A stretch of DNA of 64,000 nucleotides from Actinoallomurus oryzae (lineage in GTDB: Bacteria; Actinomycetota; Actinomycetes; Streptosporangiales; Streptosporangiaceae), in NCBI RefSeq assembly GCF_039541955.1, contig NZ_BAABHF010000045.1:62001-126000 (forward strand), read 5' to 3'. The translations under genes were made by a program, and so were the position numbers. This document shows positions 33,250-41,573 of this stretch, one piece after another. Position 1 is the first letter of the stretch. Every line of letters starts with the position of its first letter. Under the pieces are notes generated by a model that saw nothing but the letters and a program-made list of their open reading frames with translations, ran no database searches and was not told the DNA's origin.

Positions 33250-34839
33250 ATGTCTCAGCCGGTCGCACAGCACTCCGCACCCGCGGCGTCCGGCCGTACG
33301 GGCCGCCGCGGGCACGGCAACCCATGGCTGACGCTGGTCGCCGTCGCACTCGGCGTGATCATGGTCACGCTCGACACCACGGTGGTGGCGATCGCCAACC
33401 CGGCGATCTCCCGCGACCTCGGCGCGTCCCTGTCCGATCTGCAGTGGGTGACGAACGGGTACCTGCTCGCACTCGCGGTCTCGCTGATCACCGCGGGCAA
33501 GCTCGGTGACCGGCTGGGTCACAAACCGGTCTTCCTCATCGGCGTCGTCGGCTTCGCGCTCGCGTCGGCGGGCATCGGCCTGTCCAGGGACATCGGACTG
33601 ATGATCGCGCTGCGCGTCATCCAGGGCGTCTTCGGGGCGATGCTCCAGCCGACCGCGCTCGGGCTCCTGCGCGCCGCGTTCCCGGCCGAGCGCCTCAACC
33701 TGGCCATCGGCGTCTGGAGCGCCTGCATCGCGGCCTCGACCGCGGCCGGCCCGATCGCGGGCGGCCTGCTCGTCCAGCACATCAACTGGGAGTCGGTGTT
33801 CTTCATCAACGTCCCGGTCGGGGTCGTCGCCCTGGTGGTCGGCGCCCTGTTCCTGCTGAACGCCCGCGGCGGCGACCGGGGCTCCTCCTTCGACATCCCC
33901 GGCATCCTGCTGCTGTCCGGCATGCTGTTCACGCTCGTGTGGGCCGTGATCAAGGCGCCGTCGTACGGCTGGGCCGACGTGAAGACGCTGGCGTTCCTGG
34001 GCGCGGCCGTCGTGCTGCTCGCCGTCTTCGTCGTGCGCGAGTCCATGGCCCGCGAGCCGCTGCTGCCGCTCGGGCTGTTCCGGTCCGTCCCGCTGTCGGT
34101 GGGGGCCGTGCTGATGATGCTCATGGCCTTCGGGATGTTCGGCGGGATGTTCTTCCTGACCTTCTACCTGCAGAGCGTCCACCTGCTGTCCCCCGTGCAG
34201 ACCGGCGTTCGGCTGCTGCCGATGATGCTCGCGATGATGGTGGCCTCGCCCGCGGCCGGCGGGCTGATCAGCAAGGTCGGGCCGCGCCTACCCCTGGTCG
34301 CCGGGATGGTGTTCGCCGCCGTCGCCTTCCTCGGGCTGACCCGCATCGGCGTCGAGGCGGGCTTCTGGGACATGACGCCGTGGTTCGCACTGCTCGGCAT
34401 CGGGCTGAGCCCGGTGCTCGTGGCCGCCACCGACATCATCGTCGGCAACGCTCCGGTCGCCCTGGCCGGAGTCGCGGGCGGTCTCCAGCAGGTGGCGATG
34501 CAGGTCGGCGGCGCGCTCGGCACCTCCGTGCTCGGCGCGGTGATGACCGCCAAGGTGGCGAACGTGCTGCCGGGCCACATGAAGGACGCCGGGCTGCCGG
34601 TCCCGACCCCGGCGCAGGTGGACCTGATGAAGGGGGCGATCTCCCAGGGCGTCGCGCCGGTGCCCGCGAACACCCGGCCGGAGGTGACCCGGCTGCTGGT
34701 CCGGGCCAGCAACCTGTCCTTCATCGACGGGATGCATCTGGCCTTCACCGTCAGCGTCGGCATCATGTTCGCGGCCGCGCTGCTGAGCCTGCTCGTACGG
34801 GCCGGCCGCCAGGTGGAGGGCGCGGCGGCTCTCATCTGA
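33250..34839 (+). CDS. MFS drug exporter, DHA2 (14-TM) family
   Basis: A 529-aa proton-driven exporter with about 14 membrane segments. It has the DHA2 motifs LDTTVVAIANPAISRDL, LQWVTNGYLLALA, GKLGDRLGHKPVF and ASTAAGPIAGGLLVQHINWESVFFINVPVG. These resemble EmrB/LfrA/QacA-type pumps for toxic organic compounds. ATG 33250 follows GAGGGGGATGG. Controlled by the divergent TetR protein. The drug profile cannot be inferred. Confidence 0.95.
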   Translation: MSQPVAQHSAPAASGRTGRRGHGNPWLTLVAVALGVIMVTLDTTVVAIANPAISRDLGASLSDLQWVTNGYLLALAVSLITAGKLGDRLGHKPVFLIGVVGFALASAGIGLSRDIGLMIALRVIQGVFGAMLQPTALGLLRAAFPAERLNLAIGVWSACIAASTAAGPIAGGLLVQHINWESVFFINVPVGVVALVVGALFLLNARGGDRGSSFDIPGILLLSGMLFTLVWAVIKAPSYGWADVKTLAFLGAAVVLLAVFVVRESMAREPLLPLGLFRSVPLSVGAVLMMLMAFGMFGGMFFLTFYLQSVHLLSPVQTGVRLLPMMLAMMVASPAAGGLISKVGPRLPLVAGMVFAAVAFLGLTRIGVEAGFWDMTPWFALLGIGLSPVLVAATDIIVGNAPVALAGVAGGLQQVAMQVGGALGTSVLGAVMTAKVANVLPGHMKDAGLPVPTPAQVDLMKGAISQGVAPVPANTRPEVTRLLVRASNLSFIDGMHLAFTVSVGIMFAAALLSLLVRAGRQVEGAAALI

Positions 34840-34981
34840 CCTCGTCACGGGCTTCGCCCTGTCCACGAGATTGCCAACGATTCGGCGCGCTTTTCGTCAC
34901 ATTAGGTGCGTTCCGGCGCCCGAAACCCCGGGTAACGTCCTGTCGATTTCTCATCGAGCATCGGGGGCGACAGGAGGATTC

Positions 34982-36316
34982 ATGGTCCTGGAGCCGGGCG
35001 AGGCACGGCGAGCACGCTCCCTCGACGACGACGAACGCGGGGCGCAGGTCCGGATGGCCGCGATCGCGAGCGTGGTCGGCACCTCGATCGAGTGGTACGA
35101 CTTCTTTCTCTACAACACCGCGGCGGCGGTCGTCTTCAAAGACGTCTTCTTCCCGTCGTCGAGCGACTACGCCGGGACGCTGTCGTCGTTCGCGACGTAC
35201 GCCGTCGGGTTCGCCGCGCGCCCCGTCGGCGCGGCGATCTTCGGGCACTGGGGCGACCGCCTCGGCCGCAAGGCGACGCTGATCGTCACGCTGGTCCTCA
35301 TGGGGCTGTCCAGCGCGCTCATCGGCGTGCTGCCGGGCACGCACTCCATCGGCGTGGCCGCGCCGATCCTGCTGGTCGTGCTGCGCGTCCTGCAGGGCGT
35401 CGCGGTCGGCGGCGAGTGGAGCGGCTCGGTCCTGCTCTCGATGGAGTGGGGCGACAAGAAGAAACGCGGGCTCATGGCGAGCTGGCCGCAGATGGGCGTC
35501 CCGATCGGGCTGATCCTCGGCACGGTCGCGATGTCCTCGGTGGCCAGCGCGAGCGGCGACGCGTTCAAGAACTGGGGCTGGCGGCTGCCGTTCCTGTTCA
35601 GCCTCGTACTCGTCGCGATCGGCCTGTGGGTGCGGCTCCGCGTCATGGAGACGCCGCTGTTCGCCGAGGTCGTGGAGAAGCGGAAGGTCGCCAAGGTGCC
35701 GGTGGCCGAGGTCATCCGGCGCCACCCCAAGGAGATCGTGCTGAGCGCGCTGCTGCGCTGCTCGGAGCAGGCGCCGTTCTACATCTTCACCTCCTTCGCC
35801 CTGACGTACATGGAGAAGCACGCGGGCCGGTCCGACACGTTCGCGCTGAACGCGGTGGCGGCCGCCGCCATCGTGGCGCTGGTCCTCATTCCGCTGGCCG
35901 GGCACCTCAGCGACTCGATCGGCCGCAAACGGGTCTACGCCGCCGGGGCGCTCCTCACCGCGATCATCGCCTTTCCGTACTTCGCGCTGATCAATACGGG
36001 GATCGGCGTGGTCATCTTCCTCACCGTCATGGCGTCCGAGGTGCCGCACGCGTTGCAGTACGGGCCGCAGGCCTCGCTCATCGCCGAGGTCTTCCCGACC
36101 AACCTGCGGTACGGCGGCGCGGGCATCGGCTACCAGCTCGCCTCGGTGATCGCCGGCGGCCCGGCGCCGCTGCTGGCGACCTGGCTGCTGCACGACTACG
36201 GCTGGTGGGCGATCTCGGCGATGATGGTGCTGGCGGCCGTCCTGACCCTGATCGCGACCGCCCTGCTGCCCGACCGTTCGCGCGTGGACATCACCGACGA
36301 CGCCGTCTACGCATAG
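34982..36316 (+). CDS. MFS transporter, MHS (metabolite:H+ symporter) family
   Basis: A 444-aa carrier with 12 predicted membrane segments. VVGTSIEWYDFFLYNTAAAVVF, GAAIFGHWGDRLGRKATL and VLQGVAVGGEWSGSVLLSMEW are hallmarks of the ShiA/ProP-like MHS group, which import shikimate, alpha-ketoglutarate, proline or betaine. The N-terminus is charged (EPGEARRARSLDDDERG). ATG 34982 follows CAGGAGG. Stand-alone gene with its own terminator at 36352-36381. Confidence 0.93.
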   Translation: MVLEPGEARRARSLDDDERGAQVRMAAIASVVGTSIEWYDFFLYNTAAAVVFKDVFFPSSSDYAGTLSSFATYAVGFAARPVGAAIFGHWGDRLGRKATLIVTLVLMGLSSALIGVLPGTHSIGVAAPILLVVLRVLQGVAVGGEWSGSVLLSMEWGDKKKRGLMASWPQMGVPIGLILGTVAMSSVASASGDAFKNWGWRLPFLFSLVLVAIGLWVRLRVMETPLFAEVVEKRKVAKVPVAEVIRRHPKEIVLSALLRCSEQAPFYIFTSFALTYMEKHAGRSDTFALNAVAAAAIVALVLIPLAGHLSDSIGRKRVYAAGALLTAIIAFPYFALINTGIGVVIFLTVMASEVPHALQYGPQASLIAEVFPTNLRYGGAGIGYQLASVIAGGPAPLLATWLLHDYGWWAISAMMVLAAVLTLIATALLPDRSRVDITDDAVYA

Positions 36317-36351
36317 CCATCGACCAGGTCACCTGTCACGGAGGTGACGAG

Positions 36352-36381
36352 CGGCGGCGGCCCATGACCGGGCCGCCGCCG
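36352..36381 (+). terminator. Hairpin terminator after the MHS transporter
   Basis: A 12-bp perfect stem (CGGCGGCGGCCC and its complement at 36370-36381) with loop ATGACC, followed by TTTACATTT. Confidence 0.85.
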
Positions 36382-36476
36382 TTTACATTTGCCAATGTTC
36401 ATTCGCAATTGCCATCATCTGAGGAGTTCGCCCGTCAGTCTTGTCGATCGTTGGCCACGGGGAGGGTCCGACCGCC

Positions 36477-37142
36477 GTGAGCGAAGACCATACGATGAGC
36501 CCCTTGCGGCCCAGTGATCCGCAGCGGCTTGGGGACTACCGGATCGTCGGGCGGCTCGGACGTGGCGGGATGGGCATCGTCTACTCGACGCCCAACTCGA
36601 GGGCGAGACCCTGTTCATCGTCACCGAGTTCGTCGACGGCGCCGACCTTCAAGAGTTCGTCACCGCCAGCGGCCCCATGCGCGGCTCCAGCCTCGAACAC
36701 CTCGTCCTCTACCAGATCACCCACGGCGAACCCTCCCTCGACGGCCTCGACGACGGCCTGCGCAGCCTCATCACCCGCGCCCTACTACCAGGGTGGTTAC
36801 CGCGTCGACGCGGACCACCTCTCCGCCGAGCGCTGGGCAAGCGCACCGACCGACGACACACTGCCGACCAGACTTCTGGTCAGCACGGACGCGACGATCA
36901 TTCAGAACCCGCCGTACGGGCGGATGGGGATGTATCGCCGCGGCGAAGGCGACGGCGATGACTCGTCCTCCTACGACTTCTTCGTACGGGCCGACGGACG
37001 GGGCGCCCTGATCCGCAAGGAGTTGCCCTTCTTGAACCCCGGGGCCTTGTTCTTCTGCACCAGTTCCTTCGCTCCGCCGGACAACAGCGATGACGGCACG
37101 CAGGTGCTGTTCGACGACTTCGACCTCTCCCGGATCGGCTGA
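36477..37142 (+). pseudogene. Degenerate copy of the neighbouring Ser/Thr kinase gene, still an open frame
   Basis: This is a shrunken tandem copy of 37286-39016. From GTG 36477 it reads SPLRPSDPQRLGDYRIVGRL and GRGGMGIVY like the intact gene, then a deletion shifts it out of frame for about 60 codons, and it returns to the correct frame at YYQGGYRVDADHLS and keeps the sensor domain to the common end DDFDLSRIG. At least three internal deletions are visible, removing the catalytic Lys, the HRDLKPAN loop, the DFG motif and the membrane segment. Bases 37023-37071 are an exact inverted copy of 38760-38808. The 221-codon frame stays open by chance or selection, but it cannot be a kinase. The upstream region is also duplicated (compare 36385-36476 with 37180-37285). 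Confidence 0.85.
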
Positions 37143-37285
37143 TCTCGGCGTCGCTCCATCGACCGTCACGGCCGCCGCGGTTTCCAATTGTCAACCTTCG
37201 TTCGCACTTGCCAGCAATCATGGGGAACCAAGGCGGTCCGCCCACTAGTCTTATCGACTGTTGACACGGGAGGATCTGGACCGCT

Positions 37286-39016
37286 GTGACCGAAAACCAC
37301 GTGACAAGCCCTTTGCGGCCCAGTGATCCGCAGCGGCTTGGGGACTACCGGATCGTCGGGCGGCTCGGACGTGGCGGGATGGGCATCGTCTACCTCGCCG
37401 AGTCCGCGGGCGGTGAACGCGCGGCGGTCAAGGTGATCAGTCCCGAACTGGCCGATGATGAGACCTTCCGCGAACGGTTCCGGCGAGAGGTCGAATCCGC
37501 CCGCAAGGTCCGACGCTTTTGCACCGCCCCGGTACTCGACGCCCAACTCGAGGGCGAGACCCTGTTCATCGTCACCGAGTTCGTCGACGGCGCCGACCTT
37601 CAGGAGTTCGTCACCGCCAGCGGCCCCATGCGCGGCTCCAGCCTCGAACACCTCGCCGTCGGCGTCGCCACCGCACTCACCGCCATCCACGGCGCCGGAG
37701 TCGTCCACCGCGACCTCAAACCCGCCAACGTCCTACTGTCCTCGGTCGGCCCCCGCGTCATCGACTTCGGCATCGCCCGCGCCCTGGACACCGTCTCCGG
37801 CGCCACACGCACCGGCCAGTTCATCGGCACCCCCGCCTACATGGCACCCGAACTCATCTCCGGCGCCAAGGCGTCACCGGCCTCCGATGTGTTCGCCTGG
37901 GCCTGCGTCGTCGCCTTCGCCGGCACCGGACGCGCCCCCTTCGACGGCCCCACCGTCCCCTCCGTCCTCTACCAGATCACCCACGGCGAACCCTCGTTGG
38001 ACGGCCTGGACGACGGCCTGCGCAACCTCGTCACCCGCGCCCTGTCCAAAGACCCCGCAGCCCGCCCCACCGCACAAGAACTCCTCGACGTCCTCACCGG
38101 ACGCCCCCACGCCGAGGCCGCCGCCACCGCCGAAACCATCGGCCGCACCTGGGCCCACACAGTGCCCGACGGACCACAGGCGCCACCGGGCGTGCCCCCG
38201 CAGGGAGGCCCGACGCAGGCATGGCAGCCACCCGGCGGCCCCACGCAGGCGTGGCCGCCGCAGGGAGGGCCCACGCAGGCGTGGTCGCCCCAGTCCCAGC
38301 CGGCGTCGGGCGGCCGGCCGGTCTGGCGACGGCCGCCCGTGCTGGCCGCGGCCGCGGTCGTGCTGGTGATCCTGCTCGGCGGCGGGGTGTATTTGGACGC
38401 GCACGACGGCGGGCCGCCGTCCAACACCGCCACGGTCTTCTCGGACGACTTCTCCAACACCGACTCCGGCTGGTCCGGCTCGATCTGGATCTCCGACAGC
38501 GGGTACTTCCAGAGCGGTTACCGCATCGACGCGGGCGGTAGCGCCTACACGGAGCGCTGGTCGAAGGCTCCGGTCGACAAGGCCCCGGACAAACTTCTGG
38601 TCAGCACGGACGCGACGGTCAAGCAGAGCCCGCCGTACGGCCAGATGGGGGTCTACTGCCGCGGCAACGGCGACGGCGATGACTCATCCTCCTACGACTT
38701 CTTCGTACGGGCCGACGGGCGGGGCGTGCTGATCCGCAAGGAGTCCGGGAAGGCCGGGTCGAAGGAACTGGTGCAGAAGAACAAGGCCCCGGGGTTCAAG
38801 AAGGGCAAGAAGAACCGCCTCCAGGCGGCGTGCGAGCAGGACGGGAAGAAGGTCCACCTGCGAATGTGGGTCAACGGCAAGCTCGCCGCCGAGACCACCG
38901 ACGGCGACGCACCGCTGCCGAGCGGCGGCGTCGGCCTGATGAGCCGGCTGGAGAACGGCAGCGACAACGGCACGCAGGTGCTGTACGACAACTTCGACCT
39001 GTCCAAGATCGACTGA
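37286..39016 (+). CDS. Membrane Ser/Thr protein kinase with extracytoplasmic sensor domain
   Basis: A 576-aa Hanks-type kinase. Kinase domain residues 21-280: glycine loop GRLGRGGMG, Lys49 (AAVKV), catalytic Asp143 in HRDLKPAN, Asp160 of DFG and GTPAYMAPE. A Pro/Gln-rich juxtamembrane linker has three GGPTQAW repeats (about 300-335). One membrane helix (about 350-371, VLAAAAVVLVILLGGGVYL) leads to an outer beta-rich domain with FSDDFSNTDSGWSG and LYDNFDLSKID, similar to laminin-G/DUF1080-like folds. It probably senses an extracellular ligand such as a glycan. The single Cys pair (YCRG, AACEQD) may form a disulfide. GTG 37286 follows GGGAGGA. Confidence 0.93.
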   Translation: MTENHVTSPLRPSDPQRLGDYRIVGRLGRGGMGIVYLAESAGGERAAVKVISPELADDETFRERFRREVESARKVRRFCTAPVLDAQLEGETLFIVTEFVDGADLQEFVTASGPMRGSSLEHLAVGVATALTAIHGAGVVHRDLKPANVLLSSVGPRVIDFGIARALDTVSGATRTGQFIGTPAYMAPELISGAKASPASDVFAWACVVAFAGTGRAPFDGPTVPSVLYQITHGEPSLDGLDDGLRNLVTRALSKDPAARPTAQELLDVLTGRPHAEAAATAETIGRTWAHTVPDGPQAPPGVPPQGGPTQAWQPPGGPTQAWPPQGGPTQAWSPQSQPASGGRPVWRRPPVLAAAAVVLVILLGGGVYLDAHDGGPPSNTATVFSDDFSNTDSGWSGSIWISDSGYFQSGYRIDAGGSAYTERWSKAPVDKAPDKLLVSTDATVKQSPPYGQMGVYCRGNGDGDDSSSYDFFVRADGRGVLIRKESGKAGSKELVQKNKAPGFKKGKKNRLQAACEQDGKKVHLRMWVNGKLAAETTDGDAPLPSGGVGLMSRLENGSDNGTQVLYDNFDLSKID

Positions 39017-39035
39017 TCTCACGGCCGCCGCGGTC

Positions 39036-39560
39036 TCATAACTCGAACCAGTAGGTGAGGCCGCTCTCGTCGGCGCGGAAGCCGGATCGGGCCGCGAGCC
39101 GCCGGATCAGTAGCACGCCGCGGCCGCCCTCGCGGAGCTCGCCGTCCGGGCGGAGGTCGCCGCGCTCGCGGATCGTCGGGACGGTGTCGGCCCCGCCGTC
39201 GCCGACCTCCACGCGCAGTCCCGCGGCGGTCTCGGCGACCGCGACGGTCACGGCCGGACCGGTGGCGTGGATCACCGCGTTGGTGACCGCCTCGCTGGTC
39301 AGCAGCACTGCGGTGGCGGTCTCGGGCCGCTCGCCGAGGACCTTGGCGACGAACCGGCGGGCCGTCGCGACCTCCTCGGGGCGGCGGGCGAGCGTGATCG
39401 AGCCGAGCACCGGCCCGGCGGCTCGCGCCGGACCACCGCCCGCCGCCGTGTGGGTTACGGCCGGGGCGCCGGGCCGCTCACCGGGGGGACCGATCTCACC
39501 ACTGAGGCCCGTTTCGCCTATATCACGATCGCCGGGATGACCGAACGGTGTTTCGCGCAT
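39036..39560 (-). CDS. RsbW-like ATP-binding protein (anti-sigma/regulatory kinase fold)
   Basis: A 174-aa protein. The first 70 residues are Gly/Pro-rich and variable. The HATPase domain has LARRPEEVATARRFVAKVL, N-box LTSEAVTNAVIHA, G1 box VEVGDGG and GRGVLLIRRLAARSG. Such short proteins in actinomycetes bind anti-anti-sigma factors or act as regulators; partners are not nearby. ATG 39560 is used because an upstream extension to 39644 covers the divergent promoter region. It faces away from the UTRA regulator. Confidence 0.85.
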   Translation of the reverse strand: MRETPFGHPGDRDIGETGLSGEIGPPGERPGAPAVTHTAAGGGPARAAGPVLGSITLARRPEEVATARRFVAKVLGERPETATAVLLTSEAVTNAVIHATGPAVTVAVAETAAGLRVEVGDGGADTVPTIRERGDLRPDGELREGGRGVLLIRRLAARSGFRADESGLTYWFEL

Positions 39561-39605
39561 GGCGGTATCACCCCTCAAGCCGAGGTTTAGGGAGGGTAAA
39601 GAAAC

Positions 39606-39620
39606 TATGCTGTGAGCATA
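39606..39620. promoter_or_regulatory. Inverted repeat between divergent ATPase and UTRA regulator genes
   Basis: TATGCTGTGAGCATA: 6-bp arms TATGCT/AGCATA around GTG. It lies 46 bases before the ATPase start and 66 before the UTRA gene and may be the UTRA regulator operator. Confidence 0.5.
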
Positions 39621-39685
39621 CGACCACAATGTGTGACCATGCAACAGGGGGCCGAGTTCGTCTCGAACACCGGAGTGCCGACGCA

Positions 39686-40492
39686 GTGAACCTCAACACC
39701 CTCCACGAGATCGCCACGATCTCCGACCCGATCGAGCGTGCCTGCGCGCTCGGCCGCGCCATGACCGAACAGCAGAGCCTCGTCGAGGAGGCGGCCCGCA
39801 TGCGCCGTCAGGCGATCGCCGAAGCCCGCGAGAGCGGCCATCGGCTCGAAGAGATCGCGAGTGTCCTCGGCGTCTCTCCCGGCCGCATCTCCCAGATGCG
39901 CAAGGGCCCGGCGTCGCGCGCCCCGCAGCCGCCGCCGGATACCAGGCCGCAGGTCATCGTGCACCGCGCGCTGCCCACGACGCCGGGCGCCCTCGGCAAC
40001 GGCGCCGCCTTCGTCACCGCCGCCGAGCGGCAGGGCGTACGCCCCGGCCACCGCATGCTGTTCGTCGGCGCCGAGCCGTCGAGCGAGCACGTCGCGACGT
40101 GTCTGCGCGTGCAGACGGGCGACGAGGTCATCGCGCGTCGGCGGCTGATCCTCGCCGACGACGTGCCGGTGCGCCTGGTCACCTCCTACTTCCGCGCCGA
40201 CCTGTTCGCGGGCACCTCCGTGGCCGAGCCGGACCCCATCCGGCCCTCGCTGCGCGAGTGCCTGGAGGAGCTGGGACACAGCTTCGGCCACGCGGAGGAG
40301 ACCCTGATGGCCCGTCCCGCGACGCGCCCGGAGGCCGACGCCCTGCAACTCGACCTGGGCGAGTGGGCCGTCCAGGTGCTGCGGGCGTCCTACTCCACCG
40401 ACGACACGCCGGTGCACATCCTCGAGTCGATCTGCGCCGCGAGCCGGCACATCTTCACGGTGAGCCAGGAGGGCGGGGAACAGGAGTTCTGA
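39686..40492 (+). CDS. UTRA-domain regulator with a sigma-like helix-turn-helix
   Basis: A 268-aa protein. N-terminal 75 residues: DPIERACALGRAMTEQQSLVEEAARMRRQAIAEARE, then HTH LEEIASVLGVSPGRISQMRKG, which is of the sigma-70 region 4 / RNA polymerase-like kind and not the winged GntR fold. The C-terminal part is a UTRA ligand-binding domain (VGAEPSSEHVATCLRVQTGDEVIARRRLILADDVPVRLVTSYF, later SICAASRHIFTV). UTRA usually follows a GntR wing helix, so this layout is less common. GTG 39686 is preceded by weak signals; an upstream in-frame start at 39548 would cover the promoter. The ligand is unknown. Confidence 0.83.
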   Translation: MNLNTLHEIATISDPIERACALGRAMTEQQSLVEEAARMRRQAIAEARESGHRLEEIASVLGVSPGRISQMRKGPASRAPQPPPDTRPQVIVHRALPTTPGALGNGAAFVTAAERQGVRPGHRMLFVGAEPSSEHVATCLRVQTGDEVIARRRLILADDVPVRLVTSYFRADLFAGTSVAEPDPIRPSLRECLEELGHSFGHAEETLMARPATRPEADALQLDLGEWAVQVLRASYSTDDTPVHILESICAASRHIFTVSQEGGEQEF

Positions 40493-41414
40493 CATCCAGG
40501 TAGGCCGCCAGCCAGCGGTCCAGCTCAGCGAAGAACCGCTCCCGTACCGGCGCGGCGGACAGGCACAGGTCGTGCAGGCCGCCGTCGATCCGCACACAGG
40601 TGACGTGCGGCCCGAGCCGTGTCGACCAGCGGGCGATGTCATCGGCGTTCAGCACGGCGTCCGCGCTGGTCATGTCGTCCTTCTTGCGCCGTGCGCTGCG
40701 CGTGGAGGCCATCACGAGCACGGGCACGTCGACGGCCAGCCCGGCGTGCGCCTGCCGGTGCGCCCGCAGGACCGCGGCCAGCCAGCCCAGACGTACGGCC
40801 CCCTTCTCGGGCTTCCAGGCCAGGTCGAAGTCCCATTCGCCGCCGTGGTCGCGGTGGATGGTCCGCACGTACGACTCCGACAGCCCACGCGGGATCACAC
40901 CCTTGGGCCACACCCGGGCCGCCGCGCGCACGAGCGGCCCGGCGAGCATCCGCACGGCAGCCGGGACGTTCAGCTCCAGGAACGGGCTGTTGAGGAACAA
41001 TCCGTCGACCAGTCCCCGGCCGCGGACGCGATCGGCCCACAGAGCGGTGATGAGCCCGCCGGTGGAGTGCGCGTTGATCAGCAGTACGTCGTTGTCCTCC
41101 CGGATGAGACGTACGGCCTCGTCGAGTTCGGGGAAGTAGTCGGTCATGCTGCGGGCGAAGTACGGGGTCTGGTGCGGCAGCAGCGACCGGCCGTACTTTC
41201 GCAGGTCCAGCGCGTAGAAGCTGTAGCCGCGCTCGACGTAGAAGTCGGCGAGGTGCGCCTGGAAGAAGTAGTCGACGAAGCCGTGGACGTACAGCACGGC
41301 CTTACGCCCGGGCGCACGGCGCCGGACCAGCGTCGCGACGACCTCCCCCTCGGCGTCGTCCTCGAAGGTCAGCCGGAGCGCCTCGTAGTCCGCGCCCAGA
41401 ACATCCGGTTCCAT
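40455..41414 (-). CDS. Alpha/beta hydrolase (lysophospholipase/monoacylglycerol lipase-like)
   Basis: A 319-aa hydrolase without signal peptide. AVLYVHGFVDYFFQAHLADFYVERGYSFYALDLRKYGRS is the serine-aminopeptidase S33 / monoglyceride lipase signature; nucleophile Ser in INAHSTGGLITAL; acidic residue region LVMASTRSARRKKDD; His in IDGGLHDLCLSA. It overlaps the UTRA gene end by 38 bases (convergent). Substrate unknown. ATG 41414 begins MEPDVLGADYEALR; open sequence continuing to 41711 is repeat-derived. Confidence 0.88.
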   Translation of the reverse strand: MEPDVLGADYEALRLTFEDDAEGEVVATLVRRRAPGRKAVLYVHGFVDYFFQAHLADFYVERGYSFYALDLRKYGRSLLPHQTPYFARSMTDYFPELDEAVRLIREDNDVLLINAHSTGGLITALWADRVRGRGLVDGLFLNSPFLELNVPAAVRMLAGPLVRAAARVWPKGVIPRGLSESYVRTIHRDHGGEWDFDLAWKPEKGAVRLGWLAAVLRAHRQAHAGLAVDVPVLVMASTRSARRKKDDMTSADAVLNADDIARWSTRLGPHVTCVRIDGGLHDLCLSAAPVRERFFAELDRWLAAYLDVRTPVPRPPGSP

Positions 41415-41508
41415 GACGGATGAGCGTACGGTCAGACTCGTTCCGAGAACACGACCGGGATCACAGAAGACCGGACGTGGACGGGCGGCGGCTCCTCCGC
41501 GTGGCCCG

Positions 41509-41573
41509 GTGCCGTCAGGACAGGTGCCGTCAGGGCAGGTGCCGTCAGGGCAGGTGCCCTCAGGGCAGGTGCC
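41509..41573. repeat. 15-bp tandem repeat, about four units
   Basis: Units of CAGGTGCCGTCAGGG are repeated head to tail with one or two changes. The array spans the stop codon of the AraC gene (41560-41562) and its 3' side. In one minus-strand frame it would encode GTCPDGTCPDG, but that frame has no other sign of coding. No spacers are present, so it is not a CRISPR. Confidence 0.9.

Noticed and set aside
36477..37142. A second functional Ser/Thr kinase.
   Set aside because: Catalytic Lys, HRDLKPAN, DFG and the membrane helix are missing.
41509..41573. Possible CRISPR array.
   Set aside because: Units are directly adjacent with no spacers and only about four copies; a simple tandem repeat.
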